Shown here in pieces: positions 31,806-44,028 of a stretch of DNA of 64,000 bases. The notes beneath the pieces are model-generated. The model was not told the DNA's origin. It saw nothing but the letters and a program-made list of their open reading frames with translations, and searched no databases. Source of the stretch: Proales similis (Eukaryota; Rotifera; Eurotatoria; Ploima; Proalidae); NCBI GenBank assembly GCA_019059635.1, contig JAGVRJ010000003.1, positions 1,736,001 to 1,800,000 of the forward strand, read 5' to 3'. Within the stretch, counting starts at the first letter, position 1; each line of letters starts with the position of its first letter. Made by a program: the position numbers and the translations under genes.

Positions 31806-34800
31806 ATGGCCGAGGAAAATGTGAAGGTAGCGGTGCGCGTGCGCCCGTTCAACAGCCGCGAAAAGAGCGCCAATTCCACTTTGATCATCGAGATGGTGGG
31901 CAATCAGACCAAGATCACTGATCCCAACAGCAAAGACACCAAAAAGTTTGCCTTTGACTTTTCCTACTGGAGCCACGACGGCTTCAAAGAGGAAGCCAAC
32001 GGCTACATGGCGCCGAGCAAACCCAACTACGCCGATCAGAAGAAGGTCTACACAGACTTGGGACAGGGAGTGCTCAAGAACGCCTGGGAAGGCTTCAACG
32101 CCTCTCTCTTTGCCTACGGTCAGACGGGCTCTGGCAAGTCTTATTCCGTAGTCGGATACGGACAGAACAAGGGCATTGTGCCCTTGGTCTGTGAGGAAAT
32201 TTTCCAGAAGGCGCCCGAGCTCACCAGCCAGGGCAAGACGCTCGAAGTGACCTTCAGCATGCTGGAAATCTACTCCGAAGTGGTGCGCGATCTCCTCAAC
32301 CCTTCGGCCGACAGGAAGAAGGGTCTGCAAGTGCGTCAGCATCCCACCAACGGATTCTACGGTAGGTCCTTACTCTTTTCTATCTCTCTCGTCCTCTTAT
32401 GATCTCGTCGTGCAGCCGTCGGCCTTAAGAAGCAGCTCGTGGGCAGCTACAACGAGATCTCAAACCTGATGGAGGAGGGCACCAAGAACCGAACCATCGC
32501 CTCCACCAACATGAACGCGACCAGCAGGTGAGGCGCTTTCTCTCTCTCTCTTTCGCCCTGTTCTGACCAGCACTCGTGCAGTCGAGCGCACACGATCGTG
32601 ACCCTGTCGCTGGTGCAAAAGTACAAGAACGAGGTCGGCAAGGAGATGGCCAAGTCATCGGTGGTCAACTTGGTCGATCTGGCTGGCAGTGAGCGTGCGG
32701 ACGCTACTGGTGCCACTGGCGAGCGTCTGAAAGAAGGAGCCGCGATCAACCTGTCGCTCACTTCGCTCGGCAACGTGATCGCTGCGCTAGCCGACAACTC
32801 GGGCGGCAAGAACGTCCAGGTGCCGTACCGAGACTCGGTGCTCACCAAGCTGCTTATGAACGCCCTCGGAGGCAACAGCAAGACCATCATGGTGAGTCCA
32901 CGATATCTGGCTCTTCGGGGACAGTCTTGGTTCAAGCAGTCGCTGACTAGATCGCCGCCATCAGTCCGGCCGATATCAACTACGAAGAGTCTCTGTCCAC
33001 GCTGCGCTATGCAGACCGAGCGAAGCAGATCAAGACCAAGGCCGTGGTCAACGAGGACCCGACCGAGAAGCTCATCAACGATCTGCGCGAGGAGAACGCC
33101 CGACTCAAGAAGATGCTCGAGTCTGGCAACGTCGACCCCGCAGTACTCGAGTCGCTCAAGGCGGGCGGCGGTGCCGACGACGATGACGCAGGTTTGAACT
33201 AGGCTCTCTTGCGAATATGCGTTTTCATTTATCAGGTTCGATCAACAGCGATCAACGCTCTGCAAAAGGAGCTCGATGACAATGAGCGTGAGATGAAGGA
33301 GATGCAGGCAACATATGAAGAGAAGCTTAAACTTGCTCGTGCTGGGGTCTGTCATGAGAATTTTTTTAAAGACCGGCTTCTTTAATGGTATTCTTTCTTG
33401 ATTAGGCGCATCATGGAGATTTAGACAAGCTTCACGAACAAATGAAAACCACTCCTCATCTTCGAAACGTTAATATGGATCCTACTCTCAGTGGAACGTT
33501 GATTCACATCCTGGAAGGGCAAGTTTCTAAAAAAGTCGGTGCTCGTGGAAAGGGAAACGACGTTGAACTCAATGGCCTTGGGTAATTATCTCAACGTTGA
33601 ATTGTGCTAACCTTTCGTTTCTACTTTACGCCTACTCTTAGAATCTTGGATCATCACGCTAATTTTAACTTTGCCGGAGGCAAATTCTCCCTCGAGCGCA
33701 TTGGCGAGGCGAAAATCTTATGCAACGGAGCGCAAATACATGGCACCGTTGAGCTGAACCACCTTGATCGACTCGTATTCGGTGCTTCTCAATACTTTCA
33801 ATTCATCAATCCGACCAAGGCCTCAAAGAATGAGAAATTTGCCACCTTTGAAAGCATGCAAGATGAAATCGGCAACGCTTCCGGACTTATTAGCCACGAT
33901 AAGAATATGAGCCAATGTAAGCTGTACAAGCTCATTCTTGGTCATATCAGCTTTTAATGACTTGCTTTAAATTCTTCTGTAGATGAAATTCAGTGCCAAA
34001 ATGAACTCGTCGACTTGCTGCCTGCTATTGAAGAAGCCAACACAATTTCGATCGAGTTGGACCGAAAGGTCAAATTCACGGCGCTACCTGTCTCTGCCGA
34101 AGCCAGGTAATTGTTACTCAGTCAACCGGCTGCCTCGATCGGGCTAATTTTTCTTCTGAATTTTTCCAGAGGAGACTATGATGGAAAAGTAAAGGCATTC
34201 GTATCGGTTCGCAATCTGGCAACAGGCCTCGAATGGATTTGGACCAAAGAGAAATTTCTCAACCGAAAGGTTGACATGAGCGAAATGTATCTGGACTTTA
34301 AAGACGACGGCGTGATCAACCGCGACAAGTTTAAGGTAATTTCAAACCAAGAAACGAATTAAAATTAGAGCCAAAGATAACCGATTCGCTTGCTTTTCCT
34401 CCCTTATCCGCTGTTGTTCAGTCGACTAAAAAAGTGAGATATCATTTAACACATTCTCGTTCTGCCCGTAAACTATGAGTGACACCAATTTTATTTAATT
34501 ATTTCCAATCACTTGGTCTTTGAATGTTTTTGATCTTTCACTGTTTCGACAAGTTTTCTAAGCGTTGATTTCACTTTTGCAGAGCTATGATCCGTTTTTC
34601 GAGTCACCTGACACGCCAACTCAAATCGGAACCGTCATGGTTTTCCCCAAATCATTGGCTTACTCGTTGCCCAATAAAGGAGAGTTCAAGATTCTTGACT
34701 TGAGAAGCAAGCAAGTCGGATTGTTGAACGTAGAACTCGTGCCTTGTAACGAGCAAGGAAAACCGCTGGCCGACGGGAGCGTGGTTGAAGATCCAAAAAA

Positions 34801-35818
34801 AGACCTAATGGGAAAGAAGCTCAGCTTTATGGTCAAATTGAACGCAACCAAAGACCTTCCCGGCATATATGAAGTAACTCCCACTCTGACTGTGTGTCCA
34901 AGACCGAGCTTCTTCAATTGAACCGTAAAAGGACATTTACTGTGAATTTCAATTGTTCGACGATCCAGCAGTAAACAAAACCGAAGTGAAAAAAGGAACT
35001 AGTTCGCCGGACTTCAAGTACTCGAAGCTGTTCTCAATCAGCGTCAATGAAGAGGTGGCTGATTGTCAAATATGTTCTCAACTTAATCCACGCGTAAAGG
35101 GCGTTTGCATTTTAGTTTTTGGACAAGCTTCTGAACAAGTGTTTTTACATAAAATTATTCGGCGAGCAAAAGCATCCGAAGCCCGAACAAATAGACAATA
35201 AAACGAGCACGAAAGAGTTGTTTGAGCGAGACAAGCTCAACAACCGAGACGTCGGTCTACTCAGCAAGGTGAGCCGTTGACAAAAAGCCATGCAGACTAA
35301 GCAGGACTTGATTTACTTTTTGCCAATTTCTTGCGCCATTAGACCATCGATCCGGAGACGCAAAAGCTGCGCGAAGAGCTAAAGCTGGCCCAATATCGAG
35401 AGAAGCATTTCTACACAGTTTGTGTAAGCTTTTTATTAAACACTCCCTCAGAATCGAACCCAATCGAAAATCAAATGCGAATAATTGATTCTGAAATCTC
35501 AAAGGCCAATATTCACCAACTGACTGTTAGCGGCAATGGAAACCCTGTTGATTCGCGAAGTCTTCTTATTCTGTTGCACAGTCGTGATCCAAAGGAAATT
35601 AACCAAGTACTAGCAACCAATGGTAGATTACTTTTTACATTTGATGCCAAAGCTATTCGTTCACAAAATCGGTTGAAGGTCACGCTTCCAAAATGCCACA
35701 AAGCAATAACAGGGTCAATGCAACACAGCCCTCGGCGAATCATAACCAAGGAGGCAGCAGTCCCCCAAATGGACAATATGTCCACGTTACTAAGACGAAA
35801 ACCTGCACTGTCCTATGA
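31806..35818 (+). CDS. KIF28: Kinesin-3, KIF28/KLP-6 type (copy A)
   Basis: Fifteen exons: 31806-32361, 32416-32527, 32582-32891, 32951-33191, 33249-33346, 33406-33581, 33642-33916, 33983-34106, 34170-34335, 34583-34873, 34932-35054, 35116-35268, 35343-35423, 35505-35622 and 35751-35818; about 963 residues. The motor domain (1-360) has the P-loop GQTGSGKS (105-112), switch I SSRAH and switch II DLAGSE. An FHA domain follows (about 455-560), then a long region ending in a conserved block ([25 protein letters not shown]) typical of KIF28/KLP-6. The last residues are CTVL, a CaaX box. C. elegans KLP-6 works in ciliated sensory neurons. Exon 5 has a shifted AG and needs a downstream acceptor. The last join is supported by alignment to copy B. 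No stop breaks the model, so I do not call it a pseudogene. Confidence 0.82.
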
Positions 35819-36864
35819 GTTGCATAAATTTAGCCATTTAAATACTTTAATGATATAAAGAACTTGCCGATTAGCAAAATGAGAATAAATAATCAATCAA
35901 ATGCTTTAGATATTGAAATAGCTTTTATTTAAATCAGATTGGGCGATTTCGCTTTCACTTTGCATTATCTGATTGCTTTTTAAAACATGTGCAACCAAAC
36001 TCAGAATATCTCGTATTAAGTTAAAGGCATCTTGATTTTTTTCGATGACAATTGATCTAATCAGGCCGAGTTTTAAAATCAACTTCTCCTTATGAAATAT
36101 TCTCAATAAACACAAAAGACAATTTCTAATGATATTGGCAGCGGTTAGACAACAAGCCATTCAAACACTATTATGGGTTTTAGGCATAGAAAAATAATGG
36201 CCAAACATCAAGGCCCCTGCATCAAATTGGGATTGATCACTCTAATTCCATTCTATATTTTCAGAGCTTTGATCCAGAAGAGACCGCTAGTCAGCCGTAA
36301 ACTTCTGAATCATAATTATGCCAAACCAGCTTGATTTTAACTTTATTAAGAAATTCAACTGGCGGCGTCTATTTACGTCAAACGTTTTGGTTTTGGCAGT
36401 TATGATGTCTCATAATGTTCGAACTAATATATAAACGTGTTTCCAAGTCGACATCATGTATTCAACTCTTCACCTTTAGAAATGGATCGCTTTAGCATAC
36501 CAATTTCGTGCGTCAGCCAAGCTTCTGTTCGAGGTCTATTTCAGGCCAAGAAGGGTTGGAAGCCGAAACCTGAAATATGGATGCGAGGGAGGAAAGTGGA
36601 TAAATAAATGAGTGACGTAAATTTGAGCAGCCTGGCAACAACGAGGAGCTCGAGATCTATGGATTCTTGATTTACGTCGCTTATAAATGAGTTTGGTTGC
36701 CAAGGCATAGAATGCGTGTAGAGAGCTATAAAACCAGGGAAACAGAAGAAATTAAAAATTCTAACAAACAAACAAGATATTGGGGGCGAATGTAAAATAA
36801 AATTTCTGATTTTTGGAAACTGAGTTTGATAAAGATCTGATATTCAATTTAAGTTTAAGAATAA
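35819..36864. other. Spacer between the kinesin copies
   Basis: About 1 kb of AT-rich DNA with the 3' UTR of kinesin A and, at 36565-36779, the second copy of the promoter-like element. No other gene is seen. Confidence 0.5.
36581..36744 (+). promoter_or_regulatory. Promoter-like element, copy B (TATA facing kinesin B)
   Basis: The inverted twin of 31227-31390. TATAAAA at 36727-36733 points at kinesin B, whose ATG is 132 nt further on. Upstream lie two ACGTAAA/TTTACGT-type sites and two GTTGCC half-sites, one as GTTGCCAAGGCATA, an imperfect X-box. This orientation suits a promoter of the kinesin B gene. Confidence 0.65.
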
Positions 36865-39800
36865 ATGGCCGAGGAGAATGTAAAGGTAGCGGTGCGCGTG
36901 CGCCCGTTCAACAGCCGAGAAACGAGCGCTAAATCGACCTTGATCATCGCTATGGTAGGCAACCAGACCAAAATCACCGACCCCGAAAGCAAAGAGACCA
37001 AGAGCTTTGCCTTCGACTTTTCCTACTGGAGCCACGACGGCTTCAAAGAGGAAGCCAACGGCTACATGGCGCCGAGCAAACCCAACTACGCCGATCAGAA
37101 GAAGGTCTACACAGACTTGGGACAGGGAGTGCTCAAGAACGCCTGGGAAGGCTTCAACGCCTCTCTCTTTGCCTACGGTCAGACTGGCTCTGGCAAGTCT
37201 TATTCCGTAGTCGGATACGGACAGAACAAGGGCATTGTGCCCTTGGTCTGTGAGGAAATTTTCCAGAAGGCGCCCGAGCTCACCAGCCAGGGCAAGACGC
37301 TCGAAGTGACCTTCAGCATGCTGGAAATCTACTCCGAAGTGGTGCGCGATCTCCTCAACCCTTCGGCCGACAGGAAGAAGGGTCTGCAAGTGCGTCAGCA
37401 TCCCACCAACGGATTCTACGGTAGGTCCTTACTCTTTTCTATCTCTCTCGTCCTCTTATGATCTCGTCGTGCAGCCGTCGGCCTTAAGAAGCAGCTCGTG
37501 GGTAGCTACAACGAGATCTCAAACCTGATGGAGGAGGGCACCAAGAACCGAACCATCGCCTCCACCAACATGAACGCGACTAGCAGGTGAGGCGCTTTCT
37601 CTCTCTCTCTTTCGCCCTGTTCTGACCAGCACTCGTGCAGTCGAGCGCACACGATCGTGACCCTGTCGCTGGTGCAAAAGTACAAGAACGAGGTCGGCAA
37701 GGAGATGGCCAAGTCATCGGTGGTCAACTTGGTCGATCTGGCTGGCAGTGAGCGTGCGGACGCTACTGGTGCCACTGGCGAGCGTCTGAAAGAAGGAGCT
37801 GCGATCAACCTGTCGCTCACTTCGCTCGGCAACGTGATCGCTGCGCTAGCCGACAACTCGGGCGGCAAGAACGTCCAGGTGCCGTACCGAGACTCGGTGC
37901 TCACCAAGCTGCTGATGAACGCCCTCGGAGGAAACAGCAAGACCATCATGGTGAGTCCACGATATCTGGCTCTTTATGGACAGTCTTGGTTCAAGCAGTC
38001 GCTGACTAGATCGCCGCCATCAGTCCGGCCGACATCAACTACGAAGAGTCTCTGTCCACGCTGCGCTATGCAGACCGAGCGAAGCAGATCAAGACCAAGG
38101 CCGTGGTCAACGAAGACCCGACCGAGAAGCTCATCAACGATCTGCGCGAGGAGAACGCCCGACTCAAGAAGATGCTCGAGTCTGGCAACGTCGACCCCGC
38201 AGTACTCGAGTCGCTCAAGGCGGGCGGCGGTGCCGACGACGATGACGCAGGTTTGAACTAGGCTCTCTTGCGAATATGCGTTTTCATTTATCAAGCTCTA
38301 TCAACAGCGATCAACGCTCTGCAAAAGGAGCTCGATGACAATGAGCGTGAGATGAAGGAGATGCAGGCAACATATGAAGAGAAGCTTAGGCTCGCTCGTC
38401 TTGAGGTACGTTTTGGCTTTCTTTCCTATCTTCCTTTTTGTTTCATTTGCAGTCTTTCAAGTCTGGAAACATGAACGCGTCTGCACTCAATGAGAAATCC
38501 AAAACAGTTCCTCATATTCGAAACGTTAATATGGACCTCACCCTTTCCGGCACTCTTCGCCATTTGATTGAAGGCGAGGGTACCAAAACAATTGGTCTTA
38601 GAGGCAAAGGATCTGATATTGAGCTGAATGGACTTGCGTAAGATTTCTATTCGTTTTCTGTTTATTTCTTTCCCTTTTAAGAACTCTTTTAAAGCATTCA
38701 AGATAAGCACGGAGCTATTACAGCCCAAGGAGGCTCGTTTAAGATAGAGCGCTACAATGACTCTAAACTTCTTAAAAATGGGCGACAAATTCGTGAGCCT
38801 ACTGAACTCAAGCATTTGGACAGGTATTATTTTTAGTAGGAAAGAAGGTTTTTCGTCCCTTCTCATCTTGTTTATCCTCTTAGGCTTGTGTTTGGCACGT
38901 CGCAGTATTACATTTTCGTGGATCCGGCAAAAGCCAAAAAAGAGGATCAGATGTTTACTTTTGAGCAAATGGAAGAGGAAATTGCCAATGCGGCAGGCCT
39001 CATTTCCAAAGATCACAAAAATATGACCAAAAGTACAATCTTGTTTATTGCTTAATCGTCACGTGGTAGAGTAAACTGAATCGTTTTTCTTAAGATGAGA
39101 TTCAGTGCGAATCAGAGCTCATTGATTTGATCCCTGCGATCGAAGAAGCCAACACAATTTCAGTTGCTCTCGACAAGAAAGTTATTTTCACCGCTTTTCC
39201 TGTTTCTGCCGAAGCGAGGTAAATACTCTTACAGAACAACTCACACGCGTTCCTCGGTTCTCATGGCCGCCACCAAATCGCAGGGGAGAGTACAAGGGCA
39301 AGATGAAGCCTTTCGTATCGGTGCGAAACTTTTCACTGAATCACGAATGGATCTGGACCAAGGAGAAGTTCTTGGCGCGAAAAGCGGACATGACCGAAAT
39401 GTTTTTGGACTTCAGAGACGATGGAACCATAAACAAGGAAAAGTTCAAGGTATTTATTTGGCGTCCGTTTTTCTTTCTTTTTTTATTCATTTTTCATAAA
39501 CATTGACATGATTGGTAAGAAAAAAGATGGCAAGGTAATAAAGCGTAGACATGTGCCGTCTAGAATTGACTATTCCGCCACCATTCATTTGTTTTGTCAA
39601 GATCACGTTTTTTGAATGTTTTTTTTTGTTGATATTCACGCGATTCGTATCGTCTAAAATGGTAATTCTCTTAATTTTAAAGGACTACGATCCGTTCTAT
39701 GAATCGCCTGACACTCCGACTCAAGTCGGCACTGCGGTCATCTTTCCCAAATCGTTTGTCTACATGCTGACAAACAAAGGCGACTACAAAATACTGAGCC

Positions 39801-40805
39801 TCAAGAGCCAAGAAGCCGGCAAACTAGAAATTGAAATCTCACCGTGCAACAGCAAAGGAAAGCCGTTGAGCGAGAAGGACGGGATAGTTATCAACGATCC
39901 TTACACTGATCTCATCAACAAGACCGTCAGCTTCAACATAAAAATAAGAAACGCCAAAAACCTCGATCCTGTCTATGAAGTAAATATGGGCCTTTAATTC
40001 GAGAAGAAAAGCCGATTAAAACTTGTGAATTTGATTGCACAGGACATTTACTGTCAGTTTAGCATTTTTGACGATCCCACTATTTACAAAACGCCCGTGC
40101 TGAAGGGCAACAAAGGATTTGACTTTAATTACAACAAGCAGTTCACATTCACTGCCACCAAGGAGGTAAATAGTCTGCCAGCGTCTGCAATAGAATCGGT
40201 TCTAATCAATTTTTGTAATTCGCGTTAGTTTCTGGATTATATGATGACGCAGTCGCTCTTCATTCAAGTCTGGGCTGAGCAAAAGCATAACAAGCCGGAC
40301 CCGGCCTATGCCAACGTTAGCACCAAGGAGTACATTGAGCGTCAGAAAGACATGGGCAAAAACCTTATCTCCGGACATGAGATCCTCAACAACACGATCG
40401 ATCCTGAGAAGCAGAAGCTTAAAGATGACCTCAAGATCGCAACATACAATTACCAGCGCAATGGATTCGTTTTGGTAAGGCTAAACCACATTGATTGAGT
40501 CTGAGAATTCTTTTTCCAATTTATCGGTTTCATCAGCATAATATCAATCGGCTGCGTCAAGCGTCAGGTCCACAAGTTGACTCTCGTGCCTTGCAGGCGA
40601 TGATGGCTGCTAAGAACGAACAAGAGGCAAACAAAGTGCTTGAAGCGGTCAAGAAAATGGGTATGAACCAAGCACAAACTTTGATCGCTTTGATTTCTAA
40701 TTCACTTGAACAATTAAAGATCCCAAGAAGGGATTCGACGGCAGTGAGTTCGATTTTGGCAGCATTAGAGTGGTCAACAAGAGCCAAGCCTGCAGTATAC
40801 TTTAA
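36865..40805 (+). CDS. KIF28: Kinesin-3, KIF28/KLP-6 type (copy B)
   Basis: Fifteen exons: 36865-37420, 37475-37586, 37641-37950, 38010-38250, 38296-38405, 38453-38637, 38695-38823, 38884-39032, 39095-39218, 39284-39449, 39683-39979, 40043-40165, 40229-40474, 40537-40660 and 40720-40805; about 985 residues. Same order as copy A: motor, FHA, KIF28-type tail with [13 protein letters not shown] and DIYCQF. It ends in CSIL, a CaaX box. Relative to A it has an extra intron inside the FHA domain (38824-38883) and lacks the intron A has between LLSK and TIDPE. The motor half is about 99% identical to A at DNA level, introns included. The tails are far more diverged, which points to gene conversion of the motor half. 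All joins keep frame. Confidence 0.88.
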
Positions 40806-40925
40806 AATTCAAAAAGCTGATTGAAATGCTTCACGTTTCTATTCACTTTATTTCTGAATAAGATCCTTGCTTGAATAAACGGGCATTCGGGTGTGAAATT
40901 AAATTAGCCTTAGGCGGCTTTCACC

Positions 40926-42333
40926 TCAGCAATTTTCGATTAAATTCCTCTCGATCATTCTGTGAGTCTCTTCGCCGGCTTTTCTGTTGATAGTAAGTTG
41001 GTGTAACGACTTGGTCGCATTCGCTCGAGTGGAACACGTCGAATAGCGATTAGCATTCTTGGTGCAACTCTTGCGAAACTCGCCTCCAATTATCGTATAT
41101 ACGAACGGGTTTAAGAGACTGTTTAAGTATGTGAACGTGTGCGACACGGTCTTGATCACGAACCAGGTCGGGTTCCAGAACGGAAAATTCCTGAACGTTT
41201 TCATCGCAAAATGAAAGCCGTGGATAGGCAGCCAATTGAACCCGAATAGAATGGTACACAATGCGATCATGACCAGCACCCGCCTGCGATCTTTTTCCTG
41301 TCGGTTTGCTTGCGGCAACTGTGCGCCGATCTAGACAAGCATTAACGGGTGCCAGAGTGAGTTTCTGTATGGAGCGGGCCTACCACTCTTTTGTCTTGGC
41401 GCAGCTTGCTCACCATTTTCACATAGCAAACGACTATGGTGGTGAACGGAATTAGATACGCTATGCAAATTGTATAGAGCGAATTAAGCATGTTGTGTGT
41501 AATTGTGATTGAGCCAGGCAAGCTGATTATGGGCTTCTCCAGTTCTCGTGAGCTCAGACAAAGCAGTGAACCGTCAAAATACGACTTCTCCAGCACCCTG
41601 TAGTAGCCGTGCGGAAGGCTAAGGGCTGTCGAAGCTAATTTTGGCCAAGAAATGAATCTAATTCCAAACTGAACACGCCAATTTAATTTGCTTACATATC
41701 CAAATGGTGATGTTAAAGATCACTGCCTTTCTCTTGGTTCTGATCGATATCGCTCGGAGCGGATGGCAAATGGCCAAGTATCGATCTAGCAAAGAGAACA
41801 AGCGATTAGACTCGAATGAAAAGGTTAATCCATCCAACTGCGACAAGTACCAATGGTCATGCTCATCAAGGTTAAACAAGTGACAAAAACGGCCAGCTTG
41901 AATTGGTTTCGGTCGTTAAAAGCGTTAGAAGCAAAACAAACTCTTTGATAGAGTCTTGGCTTACATGAGTTGAGAAGAAATCCAATTTGCAAACGATTTT
42001 GGCCAGAATAAATGGCATTCGATTGTAATCGATGAACTGGTGCAGATTGGCTATGGCCAGGGCCGGACAAATGGCCAGAAATAAGGTGTCAGATATGGCC
42101 AGGTTCACAATGAAATAATGAGTGGCTGTTTTGTTCCTACGCACGAAAGCAATCACCAGAATCACAAACAAATTGGCCACTATTCCGATGAAGGCGATCA
42201 ACATCCACACAGCAGATATGACAGTTAGAAATTCTTTGCTGATCAGACTTTCGTCGTCACTCTGCTCGCCGCTAGAGTTGCCAGTAAATTGATCCGACGA
42301 CAACGTGACGTTAGCAGTTGAATTCATAGACAT
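40926..42333 (-). CDS. Class A neuropeptide-type GPCR
   Basis: Five exons: 42333-41965, 41896-41851, 41785-41696, 41634-41384 and 41330-40926; 386 residues. The extracellular N-terminus has N-glycosylation sites (NST, NVT, NSS). TM2 carries NLAISD. The joined exons give the DRY motif (TIDRYLAICHP, split by an intron after the first base of the Asp codon). TM6 carries FNWLPIH, and TM7 has NPFVY, the NPxxY motif. The phrase SIRTKRKA after TM3 resembles galanin/allatostatin-A/kisspeptin receptors, so a peptide ligand is likely but the subfamily is unsure. The start is the ATG at 42333; the open frame extends to a GTG. It converges on kinesin B, 120 bp apart. Confidence 0.85.
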
Positions 42334-43401
42334 GTTGAGCACTGCGAGTTGACTTTTTTTTGAACCGCTCAGGATCAGCGTGCCAATTCCACTAATAATG
42401 TTCAGAGTCTAAAAAAAGGTATTTGCCAGGGGCTTTAAGCAGTGGCATAGAGGCAAACAGAAACGCTCGATTGGTGGCAATTTTGGCATGCTGGTACAGA
42501 AATTAGAAACCAATGTTTAATTAAAAGGCCAGACCAACCGCGCATGGTTTAATACGCGACAGGAACCGAATTGGCGGTAATTTAAAGGCAAAATTCAGAC
42601 GAAATCCTGAAGGGCGAAATACAGCCGCTTCAAACAAGGTTTAATCCAACGCGAGTGATTTTCAATTCGCATGACTTGAAATTGATAAAATCTTGAGGCT
42701 CGAAATAATATGCACGCAATCGTGCTAGACCAATCGGCCAAGAAAAAGGAAGATTAGTTATCAATAAAGACTCGGCTGCTATTTCCGCGCGTCTGACAAT
42801 TCAACCTTGTTACACTTGTTTAATAATTTAAATGATGCCAATGCCCATCAGATAGCAGGGAATTCTTTCTTATCGGCTTCTTGAGACGAAAGAAGAGGGA
42901 TATTTTAGAAGAAAAACTATGCAGCCGGAATAATTATTCTAAATCGAGATAGACCGGATTATTTGCATGAACGTTTAAGCGATCAAAAGAGTAAGAGATA
43001 ATCCATTTACTTGCACAAATACAAGAGGTGAAGGAGCTTGGCGATGAACTAGCTCTTCAGCTTAGACTAAAAGCACTGCTCATATTGAATATCAAATTAA
43101 TAAAGTTAATGCACTTGCTCTGTTAGCGCTCTCACAAACAAACTAGAGACTAGAGGGCTGACTCGCATTGTTAGTTAATCAAAATGCAGATCAAGCCAGA
43201 CGAATGTATGTGGAATCAAACATGGGCAGGAAGGAATCTACAAGATTCATTTGAAATATTGGCCTGTCTGAAGCTGGATGGGGGGCAATTGGGTTGCAGT
43301 CAACAAGTAAATCAGCATGCGAATCGATTTGCGTCTTTATTTGACAACATCAGCGGGTAATTAGGAACAGTTTATGAAGATGCAACGAGGCTCTTGAGTG
43401 C
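42334..43401. other. Non-coding region
   Basis: About 1.1 kb between PFDN2 and the GPCR on the same strand. One 58-codon plus-strand frame (43184-43360) lacks any feature. Otherwise nothing is seen. Confidence 0.45.
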
Positions 43402-44028
43402 TCAAGCGCTTTTATCGACTAGAACGCCTCCTGAGGTCTTGGAATCCTTATTTGTCTCGGGCTTCGAGTCGGGCACGGGCTCGCCTTGAAATCTTTTTAT
43501 CAGGCAAAATTAATAATCCTTTGTTGCATTATTGGACGTCAGCTATTGTGTCTACCTGATGTTGTGCTTCTCCCTGAATTCATTTATCTCTTTTCCTTTG
43601 CTTATCATCTGTGTCTGCAGGCTCTCGATCAGTTTGGTGAGCTTTTCAAACAATCAATAAAGAGAGCTGAAGGCTAGACACGGCCTAGACTCACTTGATC
43701 CTTGTTCTGCTCTAGAGCTGGCAAAACCTCTTTGACGTTTCGTTCGACTAGAACACCGCCAATCATTCGGAAGCATTTTCGACTCGGATCTACTTCTTTG
43801 AGCGTGTCAATGACAAGTCTAGAAGAGTGGCAGTCTAGATTAAGATGATTTGCGCGGCGTTTGCACTAAAGGGACTCTTTACTCGTGGCTCTTTTGTTCA
43901 ATCTGAAGCTCAGCTGCCTTGCTGGCGATCGCTTTCTGCTCCTCGCGCATTCGATGAAAGTTGCTTATGATCTCCTGCTGCTCTTTCTCGCTGAGCTTTT
44001 TTCCGCTGGCACTGGCTGCGTTCGACAT
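43402..44028 (-). CDS. PFDN2: Prefoldin subunit 2
   Basis: Four short exons: 44028-43883, 43818-43695, 43641-43556 and 43492-43402; 148 residues (human about 154). The first helix of the beta-type prefoldin coil carries NFHRMREEQKAIASKAAELQ. The hairpin region follows (IDTLKEVDPSRKCFRMIGGV, LVERNVKEVLPALEQN), then the second helix (KGKEINEFREKHNIR). The tail ends SGGVLVDKSA, close to the human ending. Family knowledge: prefoldin is a cytosolic jellyfish-shaped chaperone that hands actin and tubulin to the CCT chaperonin. The last acceptor was chosen to keep this tail. MRPS28 starts 467 bp away on the opposite strand. Confidence 0.92.

Noticed and set aside
31806-35818. Kinesin copy A as a pseudogene
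   Set aside because: Despite the shifted acceptor in intron 4 and a weak donor after exon 5, every exon stays open and the tail is conserved, so I keep it as a gene.
43184-43360. 58-codon plus-strand ORF
   Set aside because: No signal, domain or splice partner, and an isolated position.
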